DNA of 64,000 bases from Diospyros lotus (lineage: Eukaryota > Streptophyta > Magnoliopsida > Ericales > Ebenaceae): assembly GCF_014633365.1 (NCBI RefSeq), contig NC_068338.1:20904616-20968615 (forward strand), in the 5' to 3' direction. This document shows, in pieces, positions 22,595-34,244 of this stretch (within the stretch, counting starts at the first letter, position 1; each line of letters starts with the position of its first letter). Under the pieces are notes generated by a model. It was given only the letters and a program-made list of their open reading frames with translations. It was not told where the DNA came from and did not search any database. The position numbers were made by a program, and so were the translations under genes.

Positions 22595-24595
22595 TGAAAG
22601 TCAAGCAAGATCGCTACGGGGCAAGTAGCATAGTTCAAAATTTTTAAACCTTACCTCGATCCCGGCGATTGGATTAACGTCGAAATCAAATCATTCACAA
22701 ACAAATAAATAAATCTAACCTTTAGATTATCGAGTCGTTTGCGGATTCGAGCCGTCCAAGCGTCTGGCCTCTAACTTGTGATACGCGGCACGCGTCCGTT
22801 GGCAAGCAGAGCGGAATAGGAGCGCTAGCTCCTTCTCCTTTGCGCGACTTGTGTATGGATGGTAAAAGAACGCCCTCGTTTCGTATTGATGCCAAAAGAA
22901 ACGGGGAAGAGTGAACGGTAATGCGTTTTTAAACTCTTGAAAAACGACACCAAAAACCCCTTAAATTTTGGACAACCCATGAAAGGATATTTATAAGGAA
23001 ATATCCTAGGGTTTCTAAAACCCTAATGGATTGGGCTAGCCCATTAATTCTAATTTAATTAGAATCTTAAGTGGACTTATTCTAGTCCAACTAGAAATAT
23101 AATTAAATGGCCCAATCCTTTTATAGGTTAAATAAAATATTATGGCCCAAATCTAATTCAAGCCCAAATATATTTTATTTAATATTTGGCCCAAATCTAA
23201 TTTGGTCCAAATATAATATTTAATATTTGGCCCAAATCTAATTTAGTCCAAATATAATATTTATTTTAATATTTGCCCCAAATCCAATTTAGTTCAAATA
23301 TAATATTTAATTTAATATTTGGCCTAAATCTAATTTAGTCCAAATATTAACTTAAGCTCAAATATATTTTATTTCCTATTTGTCACTTCAACAAATAGAA
23401 AATTATTAAATTAGAAACTCCTTCCTAATTTAATCAATTGCCATTTTAGGAAACTCTTTCCATTATGACGACCCCTCGCCATATCGACGTCATTACGTCT
23501 ATTTGTTCTTTTTCCGTGAGAACCTATGACGGCACAACTTCTTGTCGAAGTGTCCCATTTAACCATATGTCCACTCTCCTGGTTTAAGCCAGGGACCGTG
23601 CCTATTGCGTATGACTCATTAGGCTTCCGAATATGTTGGCAATGTGTCGGTACAAACACATAAGACAAGATTGGCCTCTAGCAAGGCATCATGCCTACCC
23701 AATTTTTCAGAAGGATTCATAATCCGCAAATAACCTTTCACGAGCATAGTTATCGTGTAATTTGATCCTCTCGTCAATGTATCTTATGTGATCTCAAGTA
23801 TGGCGATGTGTTGCTTGATAACGATCACATGAGTTTTTCTTCGGTCTTTCGGATATCTTCACTTAATTAGAAAGTAAATCAATAAGTCCTTATTGATCTC
23901 TTTCACCATGGCCATGGATTTAAAGTGAATATCCACCGAAGGCGCCTTAGATACATCATCCTCTATCAAGGGATAAACGAGTCCCATCTTGGTTATGCAC
24001 CCATCTCCATAAGCCTCACGATATGCCCAACGATCGCCCACGTGCAGCCTTTATCTAGGCCCATCAAAACGATGTCAAAGCATATCGGTCTTCTTATGAG
24101 ATGACCGTGAAAACCTCAGGTCCAAGGATTAGTTACACCCATATCGTATAAGAATTCCATCAACATATAACCAAAATGGATTCTCATGGCGAGTTATGTC
24201 CAGTGACACGTTCTCCAACATTGGTCACCTATGTACTTGTCTAGGCATCCCCATGCCTATGGGTATGAGACCACCATTGCTATCACATAGCAAAAACATA
24301 GCACATACAAGTCTTACCGCAATTGTCAATGTCCATTCTTGACATTGCTACGACTTGGGAAGTTTAATGATGTCTAGAAACTGTGATGCATCATCTCACA
24401 TCTTTATAGATTAATCACAGTAAACATCATATGGACTTCTATCTAGTTTCATTTGGTTATTACAATAATAACAAGAAACTAATAGAATGACTTCTTGTAA
24501 ATTTGAACAACTCCTTATTCAAATAATAAACATGATTACAATTGTCAGTGTACAACATGCCCAATCTGATTGGGTCTAGAGCACCTACACTAACA
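22595..24595 (-). mobile_element. Ty1/copia solo LTR with TSD ATATT
   Basis: Perfect 5-bp duplications ATATT flank it at 22590-22594 and 24596-24600. In element orientation it starts TGTTAGTGTAGGTGC and ends GACTTTCA. It is homologous throughout to the LTR of the copia element at 42517-44547, including a region of ~45-bp 'aatatttggcccaaatc' repeats (23150-23340). The length is about 2.0 kb. Short ORFs at 23411-23668 and 23859-24041 recur in the other copy but look non-coding. It arose by LTR-LTR recombination after insertion. Confidence 0.92.
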
Positions 24596-24659
24596 ATATT
24601 TCCTTGGGAATGATGTTTTTATTGGCTAGGTTAAGACATGCAAGATTTTAGTGTTACTT

Positions 24660-25170
24660 GTATGGATATGCTTTTGTGTATGCTAGTTCGTGTTGTAGGT
24701 GGTAGGGACTGTTGATCGTTTGTTGGAACTGTCGATTGTTCTTGAGGCATTTTCATTCTAGCGGTTGCCCGACTGGGCTGAGTTATCGATCATTGGATGT
24801 ATGGGTGCTGGTTATCGACCATTGTGGCAAAGTTGTCGACCGTTAGACTGAAAATGCCTAAGCTATTGACTGATGTTTGGTAGCTATCATCCGTTCCGTC
24901 CTGCTTGTATGGATATGCTTTTGTGTATGCTAGTTCGTGTTGTAGGTGGTAGGGACTGTCGACTGTTTGTTGGAACTGTTGACTGTTTGTTGGAACTATT
25001 GACTGTTCTTGAGGCATTTTCATTCTAGCGGTCGCCCGATTGGGCTGAGTTGTCGATCATTGGATGTATGGGTGCTGGTTATCGACTATTGTGGTAAAGC
25101 TGTCGACCATTAGACTAAAAATGCCTAAGCTATTGACCGATGTTTGGTAGTTGTCGACTGTTTCACCCTG
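24660..25170 (+). repeat. Two-copy 247-bp tandem duplication with GTCGAC words
   Basis: The phrase 'gtatggatatgcttttgtgt' starts units at 24660 and 24907. The second unit has an extra short internal duplication around 'ttgttggaactgt'. Each unit holds about seven GTCGACCATT-like words. Confidence 0.88.
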
Positions 25171-26339
25171 CTACCCTAGAGATTTAGTGTTAAGCTATGT
25201 TGTGGTGAACCTGTCCCTTTTTGAATTCTATGTCATGATTTTTTGTTCTTGAGAGTAAAATGCATACATTCATGGGCACGTTGTGTGATCATGTGAAAGC
25301 ATATGCTAAGAGTTTGATGTGGTGTATGCATATGGGCATAGCACATGCATAATCATGTTTGAAATGATATGAGAGGTATATGGTAATTAATTATTTAGCA
25401 TGATTATTATTTTGCATGACGACTATGTCCGTGGATTGCATGTTATGTACACTATTTTCATGATATGACGATATGTGGCATGGGTGCATGCGATGATGTT
25501 GACGGTGTTGCGTTGCATTACTCTTCGTTGATGAGTCTATCCATTGTTGACTCGTGCTATGGTGTATCTCTATTCATTGTTGACTCATGCCATCGTGTTT
25601 TACTTCTATTGTGGACTCATGTTATAAGGCCTGCCTCCCAGAGCCCTACCACACATAGAGGATCTGTAAGAGGGTCATTACTTGAATGATAAAGAATAAT
25701 AACACAAGCTATAAACACACTCAAAACTTTTATTGAAACCATAACCTTTTTATTACATAACATTTCATAACCATTCTCAACATGAGCCCACCCGGGCTTA
25801 CATAACATACATCTATCTCAAAAACATAAAAAAAACATTATCCTAACACAACAACACTACACCCAAGACCTAGTTTCTGGAGAACTCTACACCTGCTACC
25901 ATGACCCAATATCTGGACCCAATCTCATCGTACTTACTTGCCAACGCAGGCATCTTCTCTACCTGGAATGATGGTCAAACAAAGGGTGAGTTGCGAGACT
26001 CAACAAGCTCAAGAAAGAAAGGCCATAGGTTAAGGATCGAACTCTTTCGATAACACCCCATACATTTCATGCCAATGCAACAACATACCATACCATATAC
26101 CATTTGTGCTTCTACCTTAAATGCATAACATAAAGTAACTTGCACATAAATTGTCCTTGGGGCCCACATAAGACACACATTGACGCCCAAGTCCCACATA
26201 CAAACCTGTTGTAGCCCCATATAAGCTACCATATCATCATTTCTGACCTGCCTTTTCCTAACCTTGGTCAGCTTTTCCTGACATTCATAACATGCTTCTC
26301 CTAACATTCATCATTTGGCTTTTCATGTCATTCATTATG

Positions 26340-28865
26340 TGTAATACCCAATATTTAATATTAAGAGTATTTTCAGAAATTACGGGGTTAAAATGGTATT
26401 TACTATAGTTTCGGGCCTATGTGTAATATTCAAAACACAAACTAAAGGTGAGGGACTATGTCAAAGCAAGTCAATGAAGGTAAATTTGCCCAAATAAGTG
26501 ATATTCGAAAAAACCAAGAGATTCGCAAAGGTTTGAGGTTAAGAACACGCGATTAGGGGCATTCAGACAAAAGTGCAGATTTGTAAACTGCCCGAGGGAG
26601 GTCAAAACGACGAATTTCTCAAAAATTCTTGAGGAAAATGATAATTTTAGAATGTGTGGGCAGTCAAGGAATTAACGAAAAGTTTAGGGGTGCCGTGGAT
26701 AGGGAGAAAATTCAGTTAGAAAATACTTGGGGGCAAAACTGTAAATTTTGAAAATGCCATGGTGTGAACTCGATCGGCCGCTTGTGGCCACCGGCCAGCC
26801 ACCTAGAGGTGTTAGGAAGGTTTCCATTAGGTGGTAGAGTGGTCTCCAGGTGATGATGAGGCGATTTGTGGTCGCTATTGGCCGAAAATGGCCTAGACGC
26901 GACCGATTTTAATGGCGGATGGGATTTCCGATTTGGCCAAATTTTTTGAGGCAATTTTCTCATGATTTAGGGCTAGTTGATTGACTTGGAAGCTATATTT
27001 GGGGATAAGGAGATAAGAACAAGCGGGATTTGGTGGAAATTCGGGTAAAAAATGAGTACAAAAGGGGGTCATTGGCCGAGGGTTTTGAAGCACAATCGGG
27101 CGGAATTTCTCTCATTTTGGAAAGAATCAAGCAAAGAGGTTAGAGGGATTTTTTTCTTTGAGTGGTAAGGATCATTTCTAGAGAGTTTCGAAGAGTTTCG
27201 TGTACATTTGATAGGGTTTTAGTGAGTTAACCAAAAAAATGAGGGCCGCCAGATTACGACCTGCAACTGGGTTTTAAACCCTCTTCTGATGACTTTTTTC
27301 AACGGGTGAAGGGTCCATTGAGGTCCCCTCATCAAGCTCTTCAGGGCCCCATAGTTGTTTTGGCCAAAGGAAGTTACCCGAAAGCCACCATCGTCGGAGA
27401 AGACGACTTGCATCGGCTGCGCATGGGCTTCATTTGCCGAAGCCTTGGGTGGTGCGTGAGGGTGCGTGAGGTACTGTTTGGGCTTGAAGTTAATTTTATA
27501 ATTTTCCTAGAATTATTTTAGGAGGGTTTATGCAAAAATATTTGGAAAAAATGGGTGTTTGGTATTTATTATGATTTTCCGAGAGGAAGAAATGTTTGAA
27601 AAATAGGAAAATTGAGGAAATTATGGAAAAAATAGAAATATTGATTTCTAAGGTCTTAATGGTAAATAGGAAACAACTGGGTTGTTGGAAGGAAAGATTG
27701 CACGTTTTTCGAGACATAACACATTTTTTGAGGCAAAAATTGGTCTTTTTTGAATTGAAGTGAGCGGTCTGATTCTAGTCTTACCCTTGTTTGGAACTGT
27801 CTTGGTGTGCGTGTAGTGAGTTCAGGTGAGCGATTCTACCCTCTCGAGCTTAGGTTACATGTTATTGAACTAGTTTTAGTGAACGGTTATACCCTTCAGA
27901 ACTTAGGATGTTATGCATCGGTGTTTTACTTATGTACTTGCGGCATCATTTGCATATTGATCATGTGGTAGTTTGCATCAACTGTTTTTACTTGCAAAAG
28001 AGTCGGTGCATGGCGTGTGATTTTTCATATCATCGGGGTATTGATTTTCGTGTCGTTGTTATGTCCATGGGGGACGGGATGGGATTTTCTTAAGAATGGG
28101 GCAAGGTTAATCCAGGTGAATGAGTGACACGGTAGGGCGCACTCGAGGGATTAAGTATGTCGTGGCAAGGTCAACCCCAAAGGTGTGTGGAATGGATTTT
28201 CCACAGGAGGTTGAGTATGTCAGGGAGATTTCTCAAGTTAGACGTGTTGCATGTTGTCGTTTTGTCTGTATATGTGATGCTCGTATGTCTTTCATGCATT
28301 ATGTAAACTATTTCATGCCATCACTTAGATGTTTTATCATCTAACCTGGGTTATACCCCTAGAACATTCAACGTTCCAGCCAGGGACTGTTGCGAGGTCG
28401 AGGACATGGCCGGTGAGGCTAACGGTGTTTAGTTGATAGTCGTTGTATCATTTGGAAGCGTTAGTACTTATTTTGATATATGTGTATGAACGGTCGCATG
28501 ATAGTGTTATTATCATTTTGTAACGTTATAATACATATTTCGATGTGGGAACACTTTGTAAGGAATTCGTGGTAGGCCACGGTGTTTTGATGTTAATTAT
28601 TCCACTGGGTTATATTATGTCTCGTTTAGTTTTAAGTCTATTGATCTTGTTAGTTAAACGAGCAAGACTAGGGTTCTCGGGATTTTTACTTGCATGTGAA
28701 GATTGTTCTTGAAATCACCGTTGGCACTGGCCATTGTATACGACGAGTGTTTCATCTACATGTGAAGATTGTACTCATAGCGCTGCACATGACAGACTTG
28801 AAAAAAAAAAAAAAGATTCCCGGGGATTCCCTTATAGTGACGTGCCTGTATGGCGGGGTGTTACA
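26340..28865 (+). mobile_element. Ty3-type solo LTR with TSD TTATG
   Basis: TTATG flanks it at 26335-26339 and 28866-28870. It starts TGTAATACCCAATATTTAAT and ends GGCGGGGTGTTACA. It is a diverged relative of the 2448-bp chromovirus LTRs at 50972 and 58807: both have 'TTTCGGGCCTA.GTG', a CCACCGGCCAGCCA-type patch, and the TGTTACA end. It lies in the opposite orientation to those copies. No primer site follows, so it is a solo LTR of about 2.53 kb. Confidence 0.9.
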
Positions 28866-28874
28866 TTATGCCTT

Positions 28875-29190
28875 TTCATGATATCATCATAACATATAGC
28901 TACCAGGGGGTCTCATCCCCACGATCTTATGCACCATCACATAACATCCTAACATGTAGCTGTCGTGGGTCTCATCTTCACGGTCTTACACATCATCATA
29001 TAACATCATAATATGTAGCTACCGTGAGTCTCATCCTCACAGTCTTATGCACCACATGGACACACTACCATACCATATCATTATGCGGACACACCGCCAT
29101 ACTTTCATAGACACACCACCATACCTTTGCGGACACATTGCCATGTCATTACACGGACACACTGTCATACTTTGGCAGACACAAACCATA
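28875..29190. repeat. Short tandem repeats in the nested minus-strand LTR
   Basis: Three units of about 57 bp carry 'catgtagct...gggtctcatc..cacggtctta' (28880-29055). They are followed by four to five units of about 22 bp reading 'cggacacaccgccatacttt' and variants (29045-29185). Confidence 0.75.
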
Positions 29191-30119
29191 TCATGCAACA
29201 TATAAAAAAAATGCAATGCAACATATAATAAATGCAATGGCATCTGTAGCATAAACGTGATGTTAAGGCCCCCATAAACCGAGCATCAGGCAATGCTATG
29301 CCCACATAAGAACATACACATCATGATATGCACATAATCAAGGCAAGAATCTAGTGTACTAGCTCTTCTGGCCCGTCTGTCGCTTATCATAACAGCCGAT
29401 AACTGGCGCCCATACATCCAGCCATCGACTGCCACAACCCACGGTCGATAGTCAGTGGCTCTACACCCCATACCCTTAGACACAATGTTAAACTTACATT
29501 CTTTAGACTTAACATTTCATAATCTTTCCTCATTACTTTTCATGCACTTGATAACATTAACATCATCATGCCATTCTTGTTCTTATCTCTTATTATGCAT
29601 AAGAACCTATCTATGCATAAGAACCTATCTTGACATACATATTACTGATCATCACATTTTCCTCATTAAGACTCTTAGCATAACCCCATAATCTTGACCA
29701 TAACCATCTTTCTAAGAACCTAGCCCCAACGGGTTCGGCACCATTTCCAAGGAAAGCGGAGTGCAACAAAGCCCCGTGACGGACGTAAGCAACAACACTA
29801 TAGAACCATTTATTTAACTTATTTCATCATCAATAGACCCATAAATAAAGCACTAGTCATAGGATGGCTACCATGCAGATTTAAATTATTAATGCGTGGA
29901 ACTGAGTCATGGTGAGAGAAGGAATATAACATGAAAAACCATGAAGACTTGCGTAGAAACTTAAAAACGTAAGGAGAGGGTTAGGAGCTTGCCTTCATGA
30001 GGCTTTTTTTCCCTTTTCTTCCATTCTCTTTGCTGCTCGGCCTCTTCTTCTTCTTCTTCCCAAGCTTTTCCTCCAATTTCTCTAAATTCCCCCCCCACAC
30101 GGCCAAGCCTCCCTTTCTC

Positions 30120-30127
30120 ATTTATAG
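30120..30127 (-). promoter_or_regulatory. Putative TATA box of the nested minus-strand LTR
   Basis: The minus strand reads CTATAAAT, followed downstream by a purine-rich GAAGAAGAAG leader (30040-30060). It supports the orientation given to the LTR at 25.62-33.71 kb. Confidence 0.45.
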
Positions 30128-30820
30128 GCATCTCCATGCCTTGGCAGCCAAGTATCCCCATTCCCTAAGGCCATACCCTTAATTAATGTATACCATGATT
30201 TGTTTTACTAACCCACCATACCTCACATCACCTCACCATAGCTTTAATTAATTAGTTTTACTAACTCACCATACCTCACCATTACTCACATCACTTCACT
30301 ATACCTAACCTAACCTTACCATACCTAACATGTAACGACCCGTGAGAGGGCCCAGTATTTATTCAAGAATTATTTAATTAACTGTTGAAGTATTTGATTA
30401 AGAGATTTTGTCAATTAATTATTTAATGTGGCAATTTAGAGATTTTGAAGGAAAAGAATAACATTTAATTCTATTTAATTTTGGAGTTAAAAGAATTTGC
30501 CAAGGTGGCAATCTAGTAATTTTTAATTGAGAGAATAGTATTTAAACAACATTTAATGGCATTTATTTTGTGGAAATTAAATGCAAGGGCATGAAGGTAA
30601 TTCTAGAGTTTTATTTTTATTTGAGAGTTTTAATAATAATTTTTGTATTATTATTAATTAAATGAGATTATGTATTTAAGGGAGAGTGAGAATCCATGCG
30701 TGAGATGGATTTGGATTGAGAGTCCCCTAGTAGTAGGAGAAGGATTCCAAGTTAATTAAGAATAAGGACTCCAAATTATCAAAGGAGAAGGAGATGGGCT
30801 TCTAAGGCTATTTCTTTCTC

Positions 30821-30828
30821 TATATAAA
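30821..30828 (+). promoter_or_regulatory. Putative LTR TATA box
   Basis: TATATAAA lies about 490 bp into the solo LTR 30331-33136. The word array begins about 440 bp downstream, so it would be transcribed. Confidence 0.55.
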
Positions 30829-31261
30829 GGCATATAAGCCATAGTTTTCTTCACGCCGCGTGAGGAGCAGAGACCCAAGAAGTCTGTGAGTTGCAGAAGT
30901 TGCTTTGCATAGGAGATTTTTGGTTGAGATCGTGTGAGTCGATCAAGATTTATCGAGGCAAGTATTTTCCCTGTAAATCCTTTCTTTATAGGTTCATATT
31001 AGTATTTTCAGATTTATCAAGAACTCTTGCTGAGTTTCAGTTTTACAGATACGTATATATATATATATCTATATACGCTATAGTGAGTTTTCCATGTAGT
31101 TCATGCATGTTTATTACAACAATTCAATTAAATATCATCGTTGTATCATCCATAAAGTTGTTTCATATCAGTTGGGACTTGTTTGCCCAAGTTTTAATTC
31201 AAAATGGTGTAGTTTTGTTAAGATTCATTCAAAAATAGAGTCTCTGTGAGCGTTCATTTCT

Positions 31262-32105
31262 GAGTTTAAGAGTTGTAGATATCCTGATGTGAGCCTTCAT
31301 ATCTGGATGAGTTTTTCCAAGTATGTGAGTGATATCCAGATAAGCCAGAGGCTATCCGGATGTGTCAAAAAGTTTTATGTGAGTGATAACCGGATAACCA
31401 TTATTCATATCTGGATGGTCTTAGTAATATCTGGATGATTTGTTTCGTATCCGGATGTGCCAGTATTAATTTTGAGTGATATCCGGATACATCGTTCTGT
31501 ATCTGGATGAGTCTATTATAAGTGATATCCGAATACATTGGGTCGTATCCAAACATATTCAGTGTAATATCCGGTTGCCCTTCTCATACATTCGGATAAG
31601 TAAAAAGATATTCGGATGCCTTGCTTCACATCTAGATTAGTCTTATAAATCTTGTAAGTAATATCTGGATACCTCAAGTCGTATCCAGATGTGTCTAATG
31701 CTAGCTGAGAGTAATATCCAGATGTATTGATTCATATCAGAATGAGTTCCAAGTTCCTTGCGTATGATATCCGGATGGTTCTTCGCACATCCGGATAGCT
31801 CATATCCGGATGCCCTTTCTTCTATCCGGATAGGTTTAGAATATCTGGATACCTTCTTCAGTATCCGGATGCCTCTTTCAAAAGTTGAACTTCATATTCG
31901 AATAGTCTTCAGTAGCATCCGAATGCCTTAGTAAGATATCCGGATAACCTGAATCATATCCAGATGTCCTAGTTTCTATCTGAATATATATCCCAGCATA
32001 TTCGAAGAGTTTCTTATTTGAGCATCAGTGTATCCAGATGAGTCTTCTTCATATCCGGATGTCTTTCATCATATCCGGATATCCTTTCTGATATTCAGAT
32101 GGCTT
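31262..32105. repeat. Irregular array of about 36 TATCCGGATG-type words
   Basis: About 36 occurrences by eye of a word near ATATCCGGATG, separated by unrelated spacers of roughly 8-35 bp. It is not a tandem repeat. About a third keep CCGG, and about a third have CTGG or CCAG. The rest have CCGA, TCGG, TCGA or other changes. The core is palindromic, so words occur equally on both strands. Confidence 0.92.
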
Positions 32106-33454
32106 TTCCAAAAATCTAATTGAACTTCCAGAATAGTTTAATTCAAGTTTTAATCAAGTTAAATTATTCAATAACTTCTAGTAGTGAGTTTATATGCCAG
32201 AATATAACAAGTTAATCATGTCCATACCATAAATCATAATTCATAGAATCTTTGTATTCCAATATATAGATGAAGATCATATCATGTTCAGCATTATTTT
32301 ATTTTGACATGATCAACATTATTTTATGAGATTATGTGCATATATTTTGGTATGAGCATTGAGCATAACTTTAAATGGAGCACTACATATCGTGTGTTAG
32401 CATGTATGTGAGCATTGCATTGCATTATGCGCGCTAAGTGGCTTAGTCTGCGGGGATCCCACCAGTATCAGTTTCAGTTACAACTTAGTTCATGTGTTGC
32501 TCGCCTGGTGATGACTAGGGGGCTAGGGGCGTTGCCCACAGTGTGTGCTTATAGTTTTTTTTTTGTTTACAGGATTCAGATTAGTTAGGTATGTTTTATC
32601 AGATTATGTGAGTCTATGAGCTAAAGTTACATACCTGCATTTGGTTTACAGTTTATATGCATTACATTTTTATGAATGCAAACAGACAATGATTATACAG
32701 TATAAGTTCAGTGAGTTATTTATCAGTATCGATATTCTTCGATTCAGCTTCAATTATTCTTTCTAGCTTATTACTTGCTGAGCTTTGTAGCTCACCTTGT
32801 ACTCTTCACTCCTCCAGGTTTTAGCGAGAGAGTACTAGATATGGGGCCTAGCAGCAATGGTCTATAATGTGTGTACGTGGAGCCGCTCAAGATAAAAGAT
32901 GTCTGGGAGTCTGTTGAGTTTTGTAGTGTTTTGTCAGTTTAGATCTATTTTAGATTTTAGTTGAGGGATTGTCCCTTAGTTAGAGTTTATGCTTTTCAGT
33001 TTGTATTTACTCAAAGTTTTTATTTCAGTTGATTGAGATATTCATTTATGTTATCAGATTTCAAATTATCAGTTAATTTATTTTATTTTCCCCGTGACAC
33101 CTCTTCTCGGGCAATTCTAGGAGAAGGGGTGTTACATAACCATACCTTACATTAATTAATTTTACTAACTTACCATACCTAACCTCACTTTATCTCACAT
33201 CACCTCACCATACCTCATACCCCATACCTCTAATTAATTTATTAGTTTTACTTACTCCACATATGGCTCTATGCTTAATTTGGAGTGAGGAAATCCTTAA
33301 TTGACTCAAACCATAACCAAAGTATGTGATATTATATATCAAATCAAATCCCTTGAAGTCTAGTTTATGATGCTTCAAACGGATCTCAATTCGGACTTCT
33401 ACATCAAAAGTTATGGACAAAACAATACAATGTATGCAATGATTCCGTGATAAA

Positions 33455-33565
33455 AGTTTCGAAATATAGGGTGCATGTTTCGAAATATAAAAGGCATGTT
33501 TCGAAATATACATGGCATGTTTTGAAATATAAAGGGTAGGTTTCGAAATATAGGTTTCTATTTGG
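33455..33565. repeat. Five TTTCGAAATAT words in about 110 bp
   Basis: The word 'gtttcgaaatata' occurs four times, plus one TTTTGAAATAT, with about 23-bp spacing. It is the same word as in the insertion at 1179-2795, but inside a different element (the nested minus-strand LTR). Confidence 0.88.
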
Positions 33566-34244
33566 CTCTTTTGAAATTTTTAGCTCGAAGACTCGACTAA
33601 ACTCACACGAAACCGAAAACCAACAAACAAAAAACTCCCAAAACACCCACGACATTCCTTTATAGCCCACATGAGATAACCTTTCTCTCTATCTTGAAAG
33701 CTCGAGTCATTACATGTGCTATTGTGTATTCCTATCTTTTGATGGCTTCTGTTGCTTCATGCCATTATATGTGATGCTTGTTCGGCCTTATGGCTCGTTC
33801 TTATTTCACATCATTCCAGGTATCAGGGGAGCCGTGGGCGTGAGCAAGCTGCTGTAGCCTGAACTTTGTGTGTAGGTATTTGTATAGTGCAATCCTGACC
33901 AAAAGATCCATGGGGGGATTCTTGAAGGCAGAGAACATTTGTAAATTGTATATCTAGAATTTGTTGTCCTTTGGGAGTTATATAGGTGATTAAACCCTCA
34001 TGTGTATTTATAATGAAGTATTTTGTAATTAAGTGTTTGGTCTTTGTCGTTGGTTTTAAAGTTTGTATAAAAAAAATGAGAATTTTGGGCATTACACAAC
34101 CAAGTAGTCAACTAGTCATATTAATATTTGATCATTAATCCTTCCCTTTTTACTTTGTATGCATATACTTATTTATAGTTTTCATTTAATCTTTTTCATA
34201 AATATAATGTAAAAAAAATCTTTGTGTTTGATTAAATTTGTAAA

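Larger units (their letters stand above)
30331..33136 (+). mobile_element. Ty3-type solo LTR carrying the TATCCGGATG array
   Basis: It starts TGTAACGACCCGTGAGAGG and ends GAGAAGGGGTGTTACA. The flanks TAACA (30326-30330) and TAACC (33137-33141) differ by one base and probably are the decayed target duplication. The flanking text on both sides is the same 'cataccta...' rich sequence. A TATA box lies at 30821-30828, and a word array at 31262-32105 in what would be the transcribed leader. There is no primer site or interior. About 2.8 kb. Confidence 0.82.
25623..33714 (-). mobile_element. Minus-strand LTR nested in the outer LTR, itself carrying two solo LTRs
   Basis: In element orientation it starts near TGTAATGACTCGAGC (33714 downward), with a TATA box at 30120-30127, and ends near 25620. 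Removing the two inner solo LTRs leaves about 2.75 kb. CATGT occurs at 25618-25622 and 33713-33717 and could be the target duplication, but then the termini are not TG/CA, so the exact ends are uncertain. The inner insertions show the 26.34 kb and 33.14 kb flanks were already in place. No coding sequence. Confidence 0.55.
21228..34096 (+). mobile_element. Outer solo LTR of a nest, interrupted by four other LTRs
   Basis: The 5-bp sequence CAACC flanks the unit at 21223-21227 and 34097-34101. Termini are TATAACAACC (TG decayed to TA) and GGGCATTACA. Subtracting the insertions at 22595-24595 and about 25.62-33.71 kb leaves about 2.8 kb, a normal size for this LTR class. Continuity across the second insertion is supported by similar text on its two sides ('gtgctatggtgtat' near 25550, 'gtgctattgtgtat' near 33716). 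It carries GTCGAC-type word arrays at 21855-22045 and 24710-25165. No interior or primer site remains, so it is a solo LTR. Confidence 0.75.

Noticed and set aside
30891..31238. 115-codon plus-strand ORF with hydrophobic text
   Set aside because: Located in the leader of a solo LTR, AT-rich, and without similarity to any protein I recognise.
31262..32105. CRISPR-like reading of the word array
   Set aside because: Words are about 11 bp, variable and palindromic with spacers of uneven length; the context is a plant LTR.
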